Positions 8,656-17,690 of a DNA stretch of 64,000 bases are shown piece after piece (the first letter of the stretch is position 1; every line of letters begins with the position of its first letter). Location of the stretch: NCBI GenBank assembly GCA_028724185.1, contig JAQYDN010000002.1, forward strand, positions 114,190-178,189, in the 5' to 3' direction. Position numbers and translations under genes: made by a program. The notes beneath the pieces were generated by a model. It was given only the letters and a program-made list of their open reading frames with translations, was not told where the DNA came from and searched no databases. This DNA is from Bacillota bacterium (GTDB lineage: Bacteria; Bacillota; Clostridia; Tissierellales; Peptoniphilaceae).

Positions 8656-9239
8656 AGATTCACCCTCTCTCCGCGATTTTTAATCCGCTTAAAACACGCT
8701 CGACAAAGCGGCTCGTACTTTTCCGTGGCGCCGATGACGACCCGGTCGGATTCCGACGTCATGCGGTGACTTACCCACGCGTCGCTTCCGCAGTGCGCAC
8801 AAACCGCGTGGTGTTTTTCCACATAGTCCGACACCGCCATCAGTTCTTTGACGAGTTCAAAAGGACGTGCTTCGTAGTCCATATCGAGACCTGCACAGAC
8901 GACGGTCTTCCCCGCGTCGAGCAAATCGTCGAAGCGTCGAAGAACCTCCTCGACCTCGCCGCCTAAAAATTGAACCTCGTCGATCGCGATCACATCCGCA
9001 TTGGCGCGGTTCGCCGCGCTGACGACGCCCTCGATGTCTTCGACGACGACCGCCTCGAGCGAGGTATTGTCGTGGCTTGTAATCGCCGAGTGAACAAACC
9101 GCGTATCGAGCGTCGGCTTAAAGACGATCGTGTTGTAACCCGCGATGCGAAACCGCTTGACCTCTCGTTCCAAGCTCGACGTCTTGCCCGAAAACATACT
9201 TCCCGTGTGTAAAATTAACCTTCCTCGATATTGATGCAT
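8652..9239 (-). CDS. tdk: Thymidine kinase (type II)
   Basis: This encodes 195 residues, the usual size for TK1-like enzymes that phosphorylate thymidine in the salvage pathway. The P-loop GSMFSGKTSSL is at residues 13-23, Walker B is IAIDEVQFL near 85, and AGLDMDYEARPF is the lasso-side loop. The zinc ribbon is present: CAHCGSDAW near 145 and CRACF near 180. It is the first gene of a salvage operon with psuK and psuG. An extended -10 (TGCTATAAT, complement of 9259-9264) lies just upstream. Confidence 0.95.
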   Translation of the reverse strand: MHQYRGRLILHTGSMFSGKTSSLEREVKRFRIAGYNTIVFKPTLDTRFVHSAITSHDNTSLEAVVVEDIEGVVSAANRANADVIAIDEVQFLGGEVEEVLRRFDDLLDAGKTVVCAGLDMDYEARPFELVKELMAVSDYVEKHHAVCAHCGSDAWVSHRMTSESDRVVIGATEKYEPLCRACFKRIKNRGERVNL

Positions 9240-9305
9240 CTCGTCCTCCTCGATACAAATTATAGCATATTTTACCCCGATCCCTTCGGCCGTCTCTTTC
9301 GCGCG

Positions 9306-9334
9306 TTGTCAAGCGATCCCGCTTTTTATATAAT
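9306..9334 (+). promoter_or_regulatory. Promoter of the ABC exporter pair
   Basis: TTGTCA, a 17-base spacer and TATAAT read on the plus strand, about 40 bases before the ATG at 9376. Confidence 0.7.
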
Positions 9335-9375
9335 GATGACGTACATTCTGAGATGTTTTCTCGAAAGGAGATGTT

Positions 9376-10098
9376 ATGTTAGAAATCGACAACCTTTCTA
9401 AATTTTACGGGCAGAAACAAGTCCTCCACGGGATCAGTTTCTCCCTCGGGCCGGGGGACATCTGCGCCTTTATCGGTTCAAACGGCGCCGGCAAGACGAC
9501 GACGATCAAATCGGCGCTCGGACTGATTCCCTTCGACGACGGACACATTTTAATCGACGGCCACGACATCGAAACCGACCCGCTCGAGGCGAAACGCGTC
9601 TACAGCTACGTGCCGGACAATCCGGAACTCTACTCGTTTATGCGCGGCATCGACTACTTAAACTTTATCGCCGACATCTTCGAACTCGACTACGACACGC
9701 GCAAGGAACGCATCGACGCGCTCGCCGAGGACTTTCAAATCTTCGACCGACTCGGCGAATCCATCGAAAACTACAGCCACGGCATGCAGCAAAAACTCGC
9801 CTTAATCGGCGCCTTATTGCATCGACCGAAGCTGATCGTTCTGGACGAACCCTTCGTCGGGCTCGACCCCCTCGCGACGCGCATGATCCGAGAGCACTTT
9901 AAGCGCATGGCAAGGGAGCACGCCGCAACCATCTTATTTTCGACGCACGTCCTCGAAGTCGCCGAAAAACTGTGTAACAAGGTCGCCATCATCCGCGACG
10001 GCCGCCTCGTCTTCTTCGGCGCGACGAAAGACATCCTCGAAAAGGGCAGCTTAGAAGATCTCTTCGTAGAAAGGATGTCTTCCGATGTCGACGCTTAA
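9376..10098 (+). CDS. ABC transporter ATP-binding protein (ABC-2 type exporter)
   Basis: This encodes 240 residues. Walker A is GSNGAGKTTT near residue 35, the Q-loop follows in YVPDNPELY, the signature is ENYSHGMQQK near 135 and Walker B is LIVLDEPFVGLDP near 155. The subfamily looks like the YtrB/BcrA/CcmA-type ATPases that drive small exporters with a separate permease. The ribosome binding site is AAAGGAGATGTT. It overlaps the permease gene by 14 bases, so the two are coupled. The cargo is unknown. Confidence 0.9.
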   Translation: MLEIDNLSKFYGQKQVLHGISFSLGPGDICAFIGSNGAGKTTTIKSALGLIPFDDGHILIDGHDIETDPLEAKRVYSYVPDNPELYSFMRGIDYLNFIADIFELDYDTRKERIDALAEDFQIFDRLGESIENYSHGMQQKLALIGALLHRPKLIVLDEPFVGLDPLATRMIREHFKRMAREHAATILFSTHVLEVAEKLCNKVAIIRDGRLVFFGATKDILEKGSLEDLFVERMSSDVDA

Positions 10099-11680
10099 AA
10101 TCTTATCGCAGCTCGAAATCAAGCGCGGCTTCGCACAATTCCGCAACGGAAAGCAAAAGGCGTTCGGCATCTTCATCTACCTCCTCTCGCTTTGGGGCGT
10201 CGTCGTCATGGGCGGCATCTTCCCCATGTTTTCCTCGACGGGAATGTTGGAATTGGTGCCCGACAGCGAACAGCTCGAACTGGCGGAATTCCTCCAAACA
10301 TACGACATCTTCGCGGCGATCGACATCACCGCCTTCGTCTTCTTTGTCGGGATTCTCTTAATCAGCTTTTTTCAGTTTAAACAGACCTTCTTCCACGCCT
10401 TCGACCAATCGACGCTCTGGTCGCTCCCCGTTCCGAAGAGACACTTGGTTCTCTCGAAATTTACGGGATCCTGGGTGTGGGATGTTCCGATCGTCATCGC
10501 CTTTTCCGTCGGCTCGCTCGTCATCTGTGCCTTGACGACACATTCGGCGGCAAAGACCGTTCTCTTATTCTTCACATTTCTCGCCTTGGGTTTGCTCGCG
10601 GAATGCCTCGGCTATTTTCTCCGCACGTTGAGCACCGGGGCGGGCAGCAAACTCAACATTCCGAAAATCGTGAAGTCAATCTTCGGCGTCTTCATCTTCG
10701 CGATTGTCATGGTTTTGTACTACTACGAAATCGCGAGAGAGTTTAAAGATTTCGCGCGCTTTCTCCTGTTCTACGGATCCCTGCCCGCACCCTTCCGCCT
10801 GATGTCCTACACCCTGCACGGACACACTTGGATCGGCATCCTCTTTATCGTCCTCGCGATCGCTGCGTTCTTTTTATTCTTGAACTACTTTTCTTCCCGC
10901 TTCTTCTCGATCGCCGAAAAACTCGCTTCGCACTCCGACGCGAAGGCCGTCTCGGATAAGGACTTAAAACCTCGCTCTCCGCGGCGCGCGATGATCCGAA
11001 AAGAAGTCCAACTCTACTGGGATAACTCGTCGGTCGCCTTGGGCAGTTTCTTCGGCGTCCTCCTCCCCGTCATCCTCGTCATGTGCCTGCTCGTTCCCTC
11101 GATTCGCGACGGCTTTACGAGCTTCCTGTACGACCAGGAGATGGTACCGCCTCAGGCGGCGCTCTTTCTAATCCTCCTCTTCGCCGCGGGATTCATGAAC
11201 GTGTCGAGCTTCAGCTTTTCTCTCGAGGGAAGATCCGCCTACATCACCTACACCCTGCCGATAAAGGGCCGCACGATCTTTCTGAGAAAACTCGTCTCGT
11301 CGCTTATCATGGTCGTCCCCGCCTATATCGTCACTTTCATCCTGCTCGCCGCCATCTTAAAACCCGACGCCCTCTATCTTCCGCTCTATCTGATCGGGCC
11401 TCTCGCCTATATCTTTTTTATCAACAGCATCAGTTTGTTCATCGACTTTAAATTCGCCAACTACACGTGGACGTCGGCGAAGGAGATCGCGAAAAACTCG
11501 AAACAATCTTTCCTCTCCTCACTCGGCGGTCTCATCATCAGTCTCGTGATTATTTTTATCGGCGTCAACATCATGACGGCATACCCCTTTCTCTACGCCG
11601 TCTTGTTGAGCTCGATTCTGATCGCCGCCGATGTCGTCATCGTCCTGCTTATTAAAGATCTACACGTTTACCATATCTAA
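10085..11680 (+). CDS. ABC-2 type permease partner, large hydrophobic protein
   Basis: This encodes 531 residues with about 12 predicted membrane segments, in two groups separated by a basic cytoplasmic stretch (DLKPRSPRRAMIRKE near residue 300). This resembles fused or duplicated ABC-2 permeases found beside single ATPases in Bacillota. A segment YTLPIKGRTIFLRKL near 390 resembles the coupling-helix region, mirrored by LWSLPVPKRHLVLSK near 115. The repeat supports an internal duplication. The substrate cannot be inferred; no peptide or resistance gene sits nearby. Confidence 0.85.
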   Translation: MSTLKILSQLEIKRGFAQFRNGKQKAFGIFIYLLSLWGVVVMGGIFPMFSSTGMLELVPDSEQLELAEFLQTYDIFAAIDITAFVFFVGILLISFFQFKQTFFHAFDQSTLWSLPVPKRHLVLSKFTGSWVWDVPIVIAFSVGSLVICALTTHSAAKTVLLFFTFLALGLLAECLGYFLRTLSTGAGSKLNIPKIVKSIFGVFIFAIVMVLYYYEIAREFKDFARFLLFYGSLPAPFRLMSYTLHGHTWIGILFIVLAIAAFFLFLNYFSSRFFSIAEKLASHSDAKAVSDKDLKPRSPRRAMIRKEVQLYWDNSSVALGSFFGVLLPVILVMCLLVPSIRDGFTSFLYDQEMVPPQAALFLILLFAAGFMNVSSFSFSLEGRSAYITYTLPIKGRTIFLRKLVSSLIMVVPAYIVTFILLAAILKPDALYLPLYLIGPLAYIFFINSISLFIDFKFANYTWTSAKEIAKNSKQSFLSSLGGLIISLVIIFIGVNIMTAYPFLYAVLLSSILIAADVVIVLLIKDLHVYHI

Positions 11681-11699
11681 ATCATCCATACATCGCCGC

Positions 11700-11731
11700 A
11701 CAAAAAACGGGCCGAAAGGCCCGTTTTTTGT
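11700..11731 (+). terminator. Strong intrinsic terminator after the ABC pair
   Basis: AAAAAACGGGCC-GAAA-GGCCCGTTTTTT is a perfect stem closed by a GAAA tetraloop. Confidence 0.92.
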
Positions 11732-11894
11732 GTACTAGAGACTTTTTATTCATAGAAATTAAATAGTTCTATGGAATCCTTTGCAGGATAGGATATACTT
11801 AAGAAAGTACTCAGAAAATACATAATATCTCGGGTAGTACTTGTCATTTAATCTTCTTTGATTTGAAAGAAGAATATAGAAAGGAGTTTTTATC

Positions 11895-13016
11895 ATGAAA
11901 AAATTTTTATTGTCCCTTTTTTGTCTACTACTCTTACTCCCCTTGCCAGCTTTTGCCCAAAATCCAATACATCTTTGTATTAACGACTTCTATGTCGAGA
12001 ACGATGTCGACCCTATTATGGAAAATAATCGAGTTCTAGTTCCTATTCGAATTGTCAGTGAATATTTAGGCGCTGAAGTCGAATGGGATCAAAAAAGTCA
12101 GATGGTTTGGATTCACTCCTATGGTTCAAATGAAAAAACTCTAGAGCTTACTATTAATAAAAAAACTGTCAAGGTCTATTCCGAAAGAGGCACTCGAATC
12201 TATACTATGGATGTGAAACCGAAAATTGTGGAGAACCGAACTTTAGTCCCCATCCGATTCGTCTCAGAATTAATGGATAAACCCGTCACCTGGGATCAGG
12301 CTAATCAAACGGTCGCCGTTGGAGACTCTTATCATGCCATTCAAAGAAAAGGACACTTAAAAGTACAATGGAAAGGACGATCTTTCCCTGTAAAATTTTT
12401 ACAAATTGCAAATAGACCCTTTGTATCCCTTCGTGATTTTTCTGAAAAAATGAACTGGCCCTACACTATTGACCGCTATACCTATGATTATGGTGGAGGC
12501 GGCATTGGGCTGATTTTGACAGATCCTATATTAGACAAAAAAATCATTTTCCATTCTCGAGGCACAGAATGTGACGGAGTTGCGATTAGCGCATCAGATA
12601 ATTATGACGCTAACCAAGTATATTATAATAAAGAGTTCTATATCCCCTTGGACGAACTTATTCTTGGTTTTCATTGGAACGCCTCCTATAACGAAGACAA
12701 GACCCAAGTGTCCCTTATAGAGAAAGAAGACGGTGTGACTTATCGCTTATTCTATGACCTTCTCGACCCATCCTCTTCTCCTGAAGAATATAAATATATG
12801 CACGTCCCCTCTACTCTCTATACAATTGTTTACAAAAACAATCATTTCACATTAGTGCCAATGAATCGTACAATCGAAGACTACACGAATGAACTCTATA
12901 CAAAAATCGAGCAAGGCCTCTATTCTTATAGGGAAGATGATGCTCATCTCTATGGCTGTTCTGTTTTTGTTTTAGATGAAGAAAATAAAACTATTACCGG
13001 TTTTCAGGCAAATTAA
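11895..13016 (+). CDS. Secreted stalk-domain protein (copper amine oxidase N-terminal-like), AT-rich
   Basis: This encodes 373 residues with a clear Sec signal peptide (residues 1-21, ending AFA-Q). Two copies of the copper-amine-oxidase N-terminal-like stalk domain follow. Each has the pattern NNRVLVPIRIVSEYLGAEV-x-WD (about residues 46-70) and NRTLVPIRFVSELMDKPVTWD (about 114-135). These domains mediate cell-surface display or stacking; the catalytic oxidase domain is absent. The remainder is unassigned. Base composition is clearly more AT-rich than the flanking genes, suggesting transfer. The start follows AGAAAGGAGTTTTTATC. A paralogous architecture occurs at 44861-45589. Confidence 0.85.
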   Translation: MKKFLLSLFCLLLLLPLPAFAQNPIHLCINDFYVENDVDPIMENNRVLVPIRIVSEYLGAEVEWDQKSQMVWIHSYGSNEKTLELTINKKTVKVYSERGTRIYTMDVKPKIVENRTLVPIRFVSELMDKPVTWDQANQTVAVGDSYHAIQRKGHLKVQWKGRSFPVKFLQIANRPFVSLRDFSEKMNWPYTIDRYTYDYGGGGIGLILTDPILDKKIIFHSRGTECDGVAISASDNYDANQVYYNKEFYIPLDELILGFHWNASYNEDKTQVSLIEKEDGVTYRLFYDLLDPSSSPEEYKYMHVPSTLYTIVYKNNHFTLVPMNRTIEDYTNELYTKIEQGLYSYREDDAHLYGCSVFVLDEENKTITGFQAN

Positions 13017-13028
13017 TTTCCGATTGAA

Positions 13029-13078
13029 CTATATAAAAAGGACCTGTGACTAAAAATCACGGGTCCTTTTTATATAGT
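13029..13078. terminator. Bidirectional terminator between the stalk gene and the cyclophilin gene
   Basis: A long stem, ACTATATAAAAAGGACC..., pairs with ...GGGTCCTTTTTATATAGT around a 7-base loop. Confidence 0.88.
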
Positions 13079-13125
13079 TTTTTATCTACTATTTAATATT
13101 TAAATTAAATACTTATTCGTCCGTC

Positions 13126-13731
13126 TTATTCTTCAAAGGCGAAAACTTCCGCACTTTCAATCACGATGTCCTCATCCGGCTTATCCATGGCATTTCGATC
13201 GGCATTTGCGATCGCATCGACCACGTCCATGCCGTCGTACACTTGGCCAAAGACGGTATGCTTTCCGTCGAGCCAGAACGCGCCGCCCTTTTCCTTGTAG
13301 GCGTCGATGACGTCTGAGCTGTAGCCGTAACGCTCTCCGGCATCTTCCATTTGACCGATGATGTCGGCTTCGACGGTCGGTCCGTGGACGATGAAAAACT
13401 GGCTTCCGTTCGTATTCGGCCCGGCATTCGCCATCGAGAGGGCGCCGACGATGTTCCTATAGTCCTTGTGGAATTCGTCTTGAAAGGCGCTTCCCCAGAT
13501 GCTCTCTCCGCCGCGGCCGGTGCCGGTCGGGTCCCCGCCCTGAATCATAAAGTCGGGGATGACGCGGTGAAAGATGACCCCGTCGTAGTATCCCTTCTCG
13601 ATCAAGCCTTTAAAGTTTTCGACCGCCTTCGGCGCGGCCTCGGGAAACAGGCGGATGACGATGTCGCCCGCACTGGTGACGAGTTTCGCCATGGGATCGC
13701 CGACATGCGGTCTTTCTATTTGTTTTAACAT
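13126..13731 (-). CDS. Cyclophilin-type peptidyl-prolyl cis-trans isomerase
   Basis: This encodes 201 residues. The cyclophilin core begins at [23 protein letters not shown], with the active-site segment [22 protein letters not shown] near residue 55 (Arg, Phe and Gln of the catalytic pocket) and GSQFFIVHG near 110. No signal peptide is present, so it acts in the cytoplasm. It is the last gene of the TPR-map-cyclophilin operon. Its AAGGAGG site overlaps the end of map, and its ATG is one base after the map stop. Confidence 0.93.
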   Translation of the reverse strand: MLKQIERPHVGDPMAKLVTSAGDIVIRLFPEAAPKAVENFKGLIEKGYYDGVIFHRVIPDFMIQGGDPTGTGRGGESIWGSAFQDEFHKDYRNIVGALSMANAGPNTNGSQFFIVHGPTVEADIIGQMEDAGERYGYSSDVIDAYKEKGGAFWLDGKHTVFGQVYDGMDVVDAIANADRNAMDKPDEDIVIESAEVFAFEE

Positions 13732-13732
13732 A

Positions 13733-14485
13733 TTAGCCTCCTTGTTCGGTTAAGACGATGACACCGTCTTCGGTGACCGCCAATGTATGTTCGTATTGGC
13801 ACGACAGCGACCCGTCTCTGGTCCGTGCCGTCCATCCGTTGTCGTCCATCTTGATGGGCCAATCGCCCGAATTAATCATCGGCTCGATCGTAAAGACCAT
13901 GCCCTCCTGAAGGCGCAGGCCCCGATCCGGTTTACCGTAGTGGAGGACCTGCGGGTCTTCGTGCATATTCGTCCCGATGCCGTGCCCGACGAAGTCTCTT
14001 ACGACCGAAAAGCCGTTTTTCTCCGCATGCGTTTGAATGACGTGGCCGATATCGCCCAAGCGCGTGCCGGGTTTGACGATGTCGATCGCCTTGTAGAGGC
14101 ACTCTTTGGTGACCTTCATGAGCTTATCGACCTCTTCGCTCGTCTCGCCCACGGCGTAGCTCCACGCCGAGTCGGCGAGATAGCCGTCGACGTTGACGAC
14201 CATGTCGATCGTCAGCAGGTCGCCGTCTTGTAATTTTCGAGACGACGGAAATCCGTGACAGATCTCGTCATTGACCGACGCGCAAATACTGTAGGGGAAT
14301 CCCTCGTAGCCCTTTTGTTCGGGATAGCCGCCGCGCTCGGTGATAAATTTTTCGACAAATCGATCCAATTCGAGCGTGGTCACGCCGGGTTTGACCTCGT
14401 CTCTGAGCGCCCTGTGCACGGCGACCAATAGATCGGCTGCCGTCTGCATTTTTTCAATTTCGTGTTTGGTTTTTATAATAATCAA
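13733..14485 (-). CDS. map: Methionine aminopeptidase type I
   Basis: This 250-residue enzyme removes the initiator methionine. The five metal ligands of the pita-bread fold can be placed: D in [15 protein letters not shown] (two Asp), H in [13 protein letters not shown] in FTIEPMIN and E in [11 protein letters not shown]. The start is a TTG at 14485 that overlaps the TGA of the upstream TPR gene (TTGA) and follows GGGGAGGTAGACGA; no ATG in this frame is as well placed, and starting here gives the family's usual length. Confidence 0.92.
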   Translation of the reverse strand: MIIIKTKHEIEKMQTAADLLVAVHRALRDEVKPGVTTLELDRFVEKFITERGGYPEQKGYEGFPYSICASVNDEICHGFPSSRKLQDGDLLTIDMVVNVDGYLADSAWSYAVGETSEEVDKLMKVTKECLYKAIDIVKPGTRLGDIGHVIQTHAEKNGFSVVRDFVGHGIGTNMHEDPQVLHYGKPDRGLRLQEGMVFTIEPMINSGDWPIKMDDNGWTARTRDGSLSCQYEHTLAVTEDGVIVLTEQGG

Positions 14486-15375
14486 TCGTCTACCTCCCCG
14501 ACAATTTCTCTTAAATCGTCGTCCCGCGACGCCCACATTTTGGCGTCGCCGTTAATGTCAATCGCCTTCTTCAAATCGCCGATGGCGCGTTCTCTCTCGC
14601 CGAGGCGCATGTAGCTGCACGCGCGATTATAGTAAAGATTGACGCTGTTTAAATGAAGGAGGATGCCCTTCGTCAAAATAGCGACGGCCTTTTCCGGTTC
14701 GCGACGGCGCAAATAAATCGCCGACATATTGAGATACGTCGGCGCATAATATTCGTCGTAAGACAAAGACTCTCGATACATCTCGAGGGCCTTCGCGTCC
14801 TCGTGCGTCTTTTGGTAGATTACGCCAAGGTTATAATACCCGATACTGTAAGTCGGGGACAGCGAAACCGCTTTTTTCGCGAGGGAGAGCGCCTTTTTAT
14901 ACTCTCGTCGCTCCTCGTAGATCGACGACATATCCGAAAAGACGATGCCGTTTTCCGGCACGAGCGCCGCACAGCGCTCGAACAGAGCGAGCGCATCGTC
15001 CTTGTATCCCCATCGATCGTAAAGGAGTGCGAGTTCGTAACAGGCGCTTTCATAGTTCGGATCCTTCGAGACCGCCTCTTCCAAATATTTAACGGCCTCC
15101 TTCTCCTTCCCGGCATTTTCCATCAGTACGCCCAGGGCGTAGTCCGCGCCGGGGTAATCTCCGATCTCCCGAATTTTACGAAATACCTCCGCGGCGCGCT
15201 CCTCGTCCCCTCGCTGCCAATACAAATCGGCGATCGAAAAGTACGAGTCGACCAAGGCCTCTTCATTCGGTGCAAATTTCAGCGACTTGACCAATAGTTT
15301 CAAACCCTTGTCGGTATTTCCGCGTTCCAGGAAGTTTCGACTGAGGATTTGATAATTTTTCCATTTATCGGACAT
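14482..15375 (-). CDS. Tetratricopeptide repeat protein
   Basis: This 297-residue protein is built almost wholly of TPR units, with recurring patterns such as AIDLYWQRGDEERAAEVF, ALLYDRWGYKDDALALFERC and IYEERREYKKALSLAKKAV at about 34-residue spacing (roughly seven repeats from residue 10 to 285). No signal peptide or membrane segment is present, so it is a cytoplasmic scaffold. It leads an operon with map and a cyclophilin; the partner is unknown. The start is the ATG after GGGAGGCGAAT. An extended -10 (TGTTATAAT, complement of 15393-15398) lies only some 20 bases upstream. Confidence 0.88.
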   Translation of the reverse strand: MSDKWKNYQILSRNFLERGNTDKGLKLLVKSLKFAPNEEALVDSYFSIADLYWQRGDEERAAEVFRKIREIGDYPGADYALGVLMENAGKEKEAVKYLEEAVSKDPNYESACYELALLYDRWGYKDDALALFERCAALVPENGIVFSDMSSIYEERREYKKALSLAKKAVSLSPTYSIGYYNLGVIYQKTHEDAKALEMYRESLSYDEYYAPTYLNMSAIYLRRREPEKAVAILTKGILLHLNSVNLYYNRACSYMRLGERERAIGDLKKAIDINGDAKMWASRDDDLREIVGEVDD

Positions 15376-15404
15376 ATTCGCCTCCCGCATGTATTATAAC
15401 ACAG

Positions 15405-17468
15405 TTATTTCGAAGACTTATAGCCCAGTATGGTCATGGCGATGGCGACACAGATGAGCGAGACGCCGACGTCGGCGAAGACGGCGAGCCACAGATTGCC
15501 GATCCCCAACAAACTCAAGATCACGACGAGTAATTTGACGACGAGCGCCAAGGTGATGTTTAAAAAGCTGATGTGGCGCGTCCGCTTCGAGAGATCGAAT
15601 AAAAACGGCAGTTTCGCGATGTCGTCGCCCAACATGACGATATCGGCACTTTCGATCGCCATGTCGGCACCTCCCGTTCCCATCGCGATCCCGACGTCGC
15701 TCTTTGCGAGGACGGGCGCGTCGTTGATGCCGTCGCCCACGTAGACGACGTTTTTATTGTCGGAGAGCGCGCGGTTTAAGGCGCCCACTTTCTCATCGGG
15801 CAGCAAGCCGCCGAAGGTCTCGTCGACTTCCAGTTCGTTTCCGACGCGTTCGACGAGCTCTTTCTTATCGCCCGAGAAAATATACATCTTGAGGTTGCGG
15901 TGCAGTTTTTTAAGCGCATCCGCGACGCCGTCCTTAATCGAGTCCGTAAACGAGATGCGGCCGAGCAGAACTTTTTCCTGCACGACGAAGACCGACGTCA
16001 TTGCGACGGATTCAAAGGGCGATTTCAGGCCCAAACTTTCGAGGAGCGCCTCGTTTCCGACCGCCGTCTCTTTTCCGTCAATCTCACAGACGATGCCCTT
16101 CCCCGAAATTTCTCGGTAGTTTTTCGCCCCTCCCGCGGGTTCCGCCTCGGCGAGAAGCGACTGCGCGATCGGGTGGTTCGAGTATTGTTCGGCCGTCGCG
16201 GCCACCGTAAGCACCGTCTCTTCGTCGACACCCTGTGTGTCGACGCGCGCGACCGAAAACTTCCCGTCGGTCAGCGTCCCCGTCTTGTCGAAGGCGATCG
16301 CATCGGATTCCGAGAGCGTTTCAATCGCCGTCGCGCCCTTGACGAAAATACCCTCTCTCGACGCGCGGCCGATGCTTGCAAACATCGTAAGCGGCACCGA
16401 AAGCACGAGGGCACACGGGCAACTGATGATTAAAAACGCACACGCCTTGTAGATCCACGCGTCCCACACGCCGCCGAAGAAGAGCGGCGGAACGATCGCG
16501 ACGATGAGCGCCGCGACGACGACGATCGGCGTGTAAATCGATGCAAAGCGGTTGATCCACGTCTCCGTCGCACTCTTATTGAGTCGCGCGTCGTCGACGA
16601 GTTTTTCGATCTTCGCCATCGCGGAATCTTCCGCGCGCTTGGTGACGACGACTTCAAACGCACCGTCCAAGGCGATCGCACCCGCGAGCAACTCGTCGCC
16701 CACGTCGGCGGCGATCGGCGTCGATTCTCCCGTCATGTGTTGGTTGGAGATATGGCCCACTCCCTCGACGACTTTCGCATCGGCGGTGAGCGTATCGCCC
16801 GCCCTCAAGACCAGGCGGTCTCCGACGGAGACGTCCTTCGCTTCGACCTCGACGACCTTTCCGTCTTTTAAGAGGTGAGCCGTTTCCACGTCGCGCTTCA
16901 AGAGATCCTGCACGGAATTCGTCGCCCGATCGAGCGCGTAGTCTTGAAGCGCCTCGCCGAGGCGATAAAATAAGAGGACGCCCAGCGCCTCGTAATGTTC
17001 GCCGATATAAAATGCGGCGATCGAAGCGATTGCCATAAGCAGGTTTTCGTCGAATACCATCCCGACGCGAATTCCCCGAATGGCATTTGCGAAAATATCA
17101 TACCCCGCGATCACCAAGATCACGCCCGTGACGATCGTCTCGGCCGGCCCGTCGAGAAGCCTTCCGGCGATAAACGCCGCCGCGATCAGGACCGCGATCG
17201 TCAAGACCTCTTTTTTCAGAGGGCTTTCTTCGCGTTCTCCGTCGCCGCGAGCTTCTTTACCCGTTTCCCGGACGACGATGTCTCGCTCCACGTCGGAAGC
17301 AATTTTTTGAATGTCCGCGCGCATCGTCGGCGATTCGCCTTCGACGACGACGCGCTTGTTCATAAAATCGACGGTCGCATTTTCGACATACGGCAGTTTT
17401 TGAATGCGCTGTTCTATTTTATTCGCACAGCTCGGACAACCTAAATTTTCCAGTTCATACGTCCGCAA
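15405..17468 (-). CDS. Heavy-metal P1B-type ATPase (Zn/Cd/Pb exporter, CadA/ZntA-like)
   Basis: This encodes 687 residues. An N-terminal HMA domain carries GCPSC at residues 10-14. The A-domain motif is HMTGES. The transmembrane metal site is SCPCALVLSVP; CPC with a following Ser-Val-Pro fits the P1B-2 zinc/cadmium/lead class rather than copper. The phosphorylation motif DKTGTLT, a reduced HP region (SNHPIAQSL) and GDGINDAP of the P-domain are all present. The protein is complete and should export divalent metal ions. The start is a TTG at 17468, 7-8 bases after AGGAGG; the nearby ATG at 17474 is out of frame. Confidence 0.92.
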   Translation of the reverse strand: MRTYELENLGCPSCANKIEQRIQKLPYVENATVDFMNKRVVVEGESPTMRADIQKIASDVERDIVVRETGKEARGDGEREESPLKKEVLTIAVLIAAAFIAGRLLDGPAETIVTGVILVIAGYDIFANAIRGIRVGMVFDENLLMAIASIAAFYIGEHYEALGVLLFYRLGEALQDYALDRATNSVQDLLKRDVETAHLLKDGKVVEVEAKDVSVGDRLVLRAGDTLTADAKVVEGVGHISNQHMTGESTPIAADVGDELLAGAIALDGAFEVVVTKRAEDSAMAKIEKLVDDARLNKSATETWINRFASIYTPIVVVAALIVAIVPPLFFGGVWDAWIYKACAFLIISCPCALVLSVPLTMFASIGRASREGIFVKGATAIETLSESDAIAFDKTGTLTDGKFSVARVDTQGVDEETVLTVAATAEQYSNHPIAQSLLAEAEPAGGAKNYREISGKGIVCEIDGKETAVGNEALLESLGLKSPFESVAMTSVFVVQEKVLLGRISFTDSIKDGVADALKKLHRNLKMYIFSGDKKELVERVGNELEVDETFGGLLPDEKVGALNRALSDNKNVVYVGDGINDAPVLAKSDVGIAMGTGGADMAIESADIVMLGDDIAKLPFLFDLSKRTRHISFLNITLALVVKLLVVILSLLGIGNLWLAVFADVGVSLICVAIAMTILGYKSSK

Positions 17469-17495
17469 AACATTTCCTCCTATTCATATGTTTGT

Positions 17496-17546
17496 TTACT
17501 CATATATAGTCTATTCGTCAACTGTGATTTTGTCAACCGTTTTCTT
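17496..17546 (-). promoter_or_regulatory. Promoter and possible ArsR/SmtB-type operator of the metal ATPase
   Basis: On the minus strand TTGACA, 17 bases, TAGACT is followed by TATG-N10-CATA (TATGAGTAAACAAACATA), an AT-rich dyad resembling the imperfect inverted repeats bound by SmtB/CzrA-family sensors. No arsR-family gene is adjacent, so the assignment is tentative. Confidence 0.4.
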
Positions 17547-17630
17547 CGTTTTCGCCGCGCCCCTTTACGGAAAAATCTTCGCCTCTAAAGCCGTCCGGTT
17601 CTATCCCGATCGAGGTATGGTCCGACAAAT

Positions 17631-17668
17631 AAAAAAGGCCGCGAGAGGGGCTCGTGACCTTTTAAAAA
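17631..17668 (-). terminator. Intrinsic terminator after the nitroreductase gene
   Basis: AAAAGGCCGCGAG pairs (two G-U) with CTCGTGACCTTTT around AGGGG, with A/T tracts on both sides. Confidence 0.75.
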
Positions 17669-17690
17669 CATATTGTTTAGCTGTTTATTA

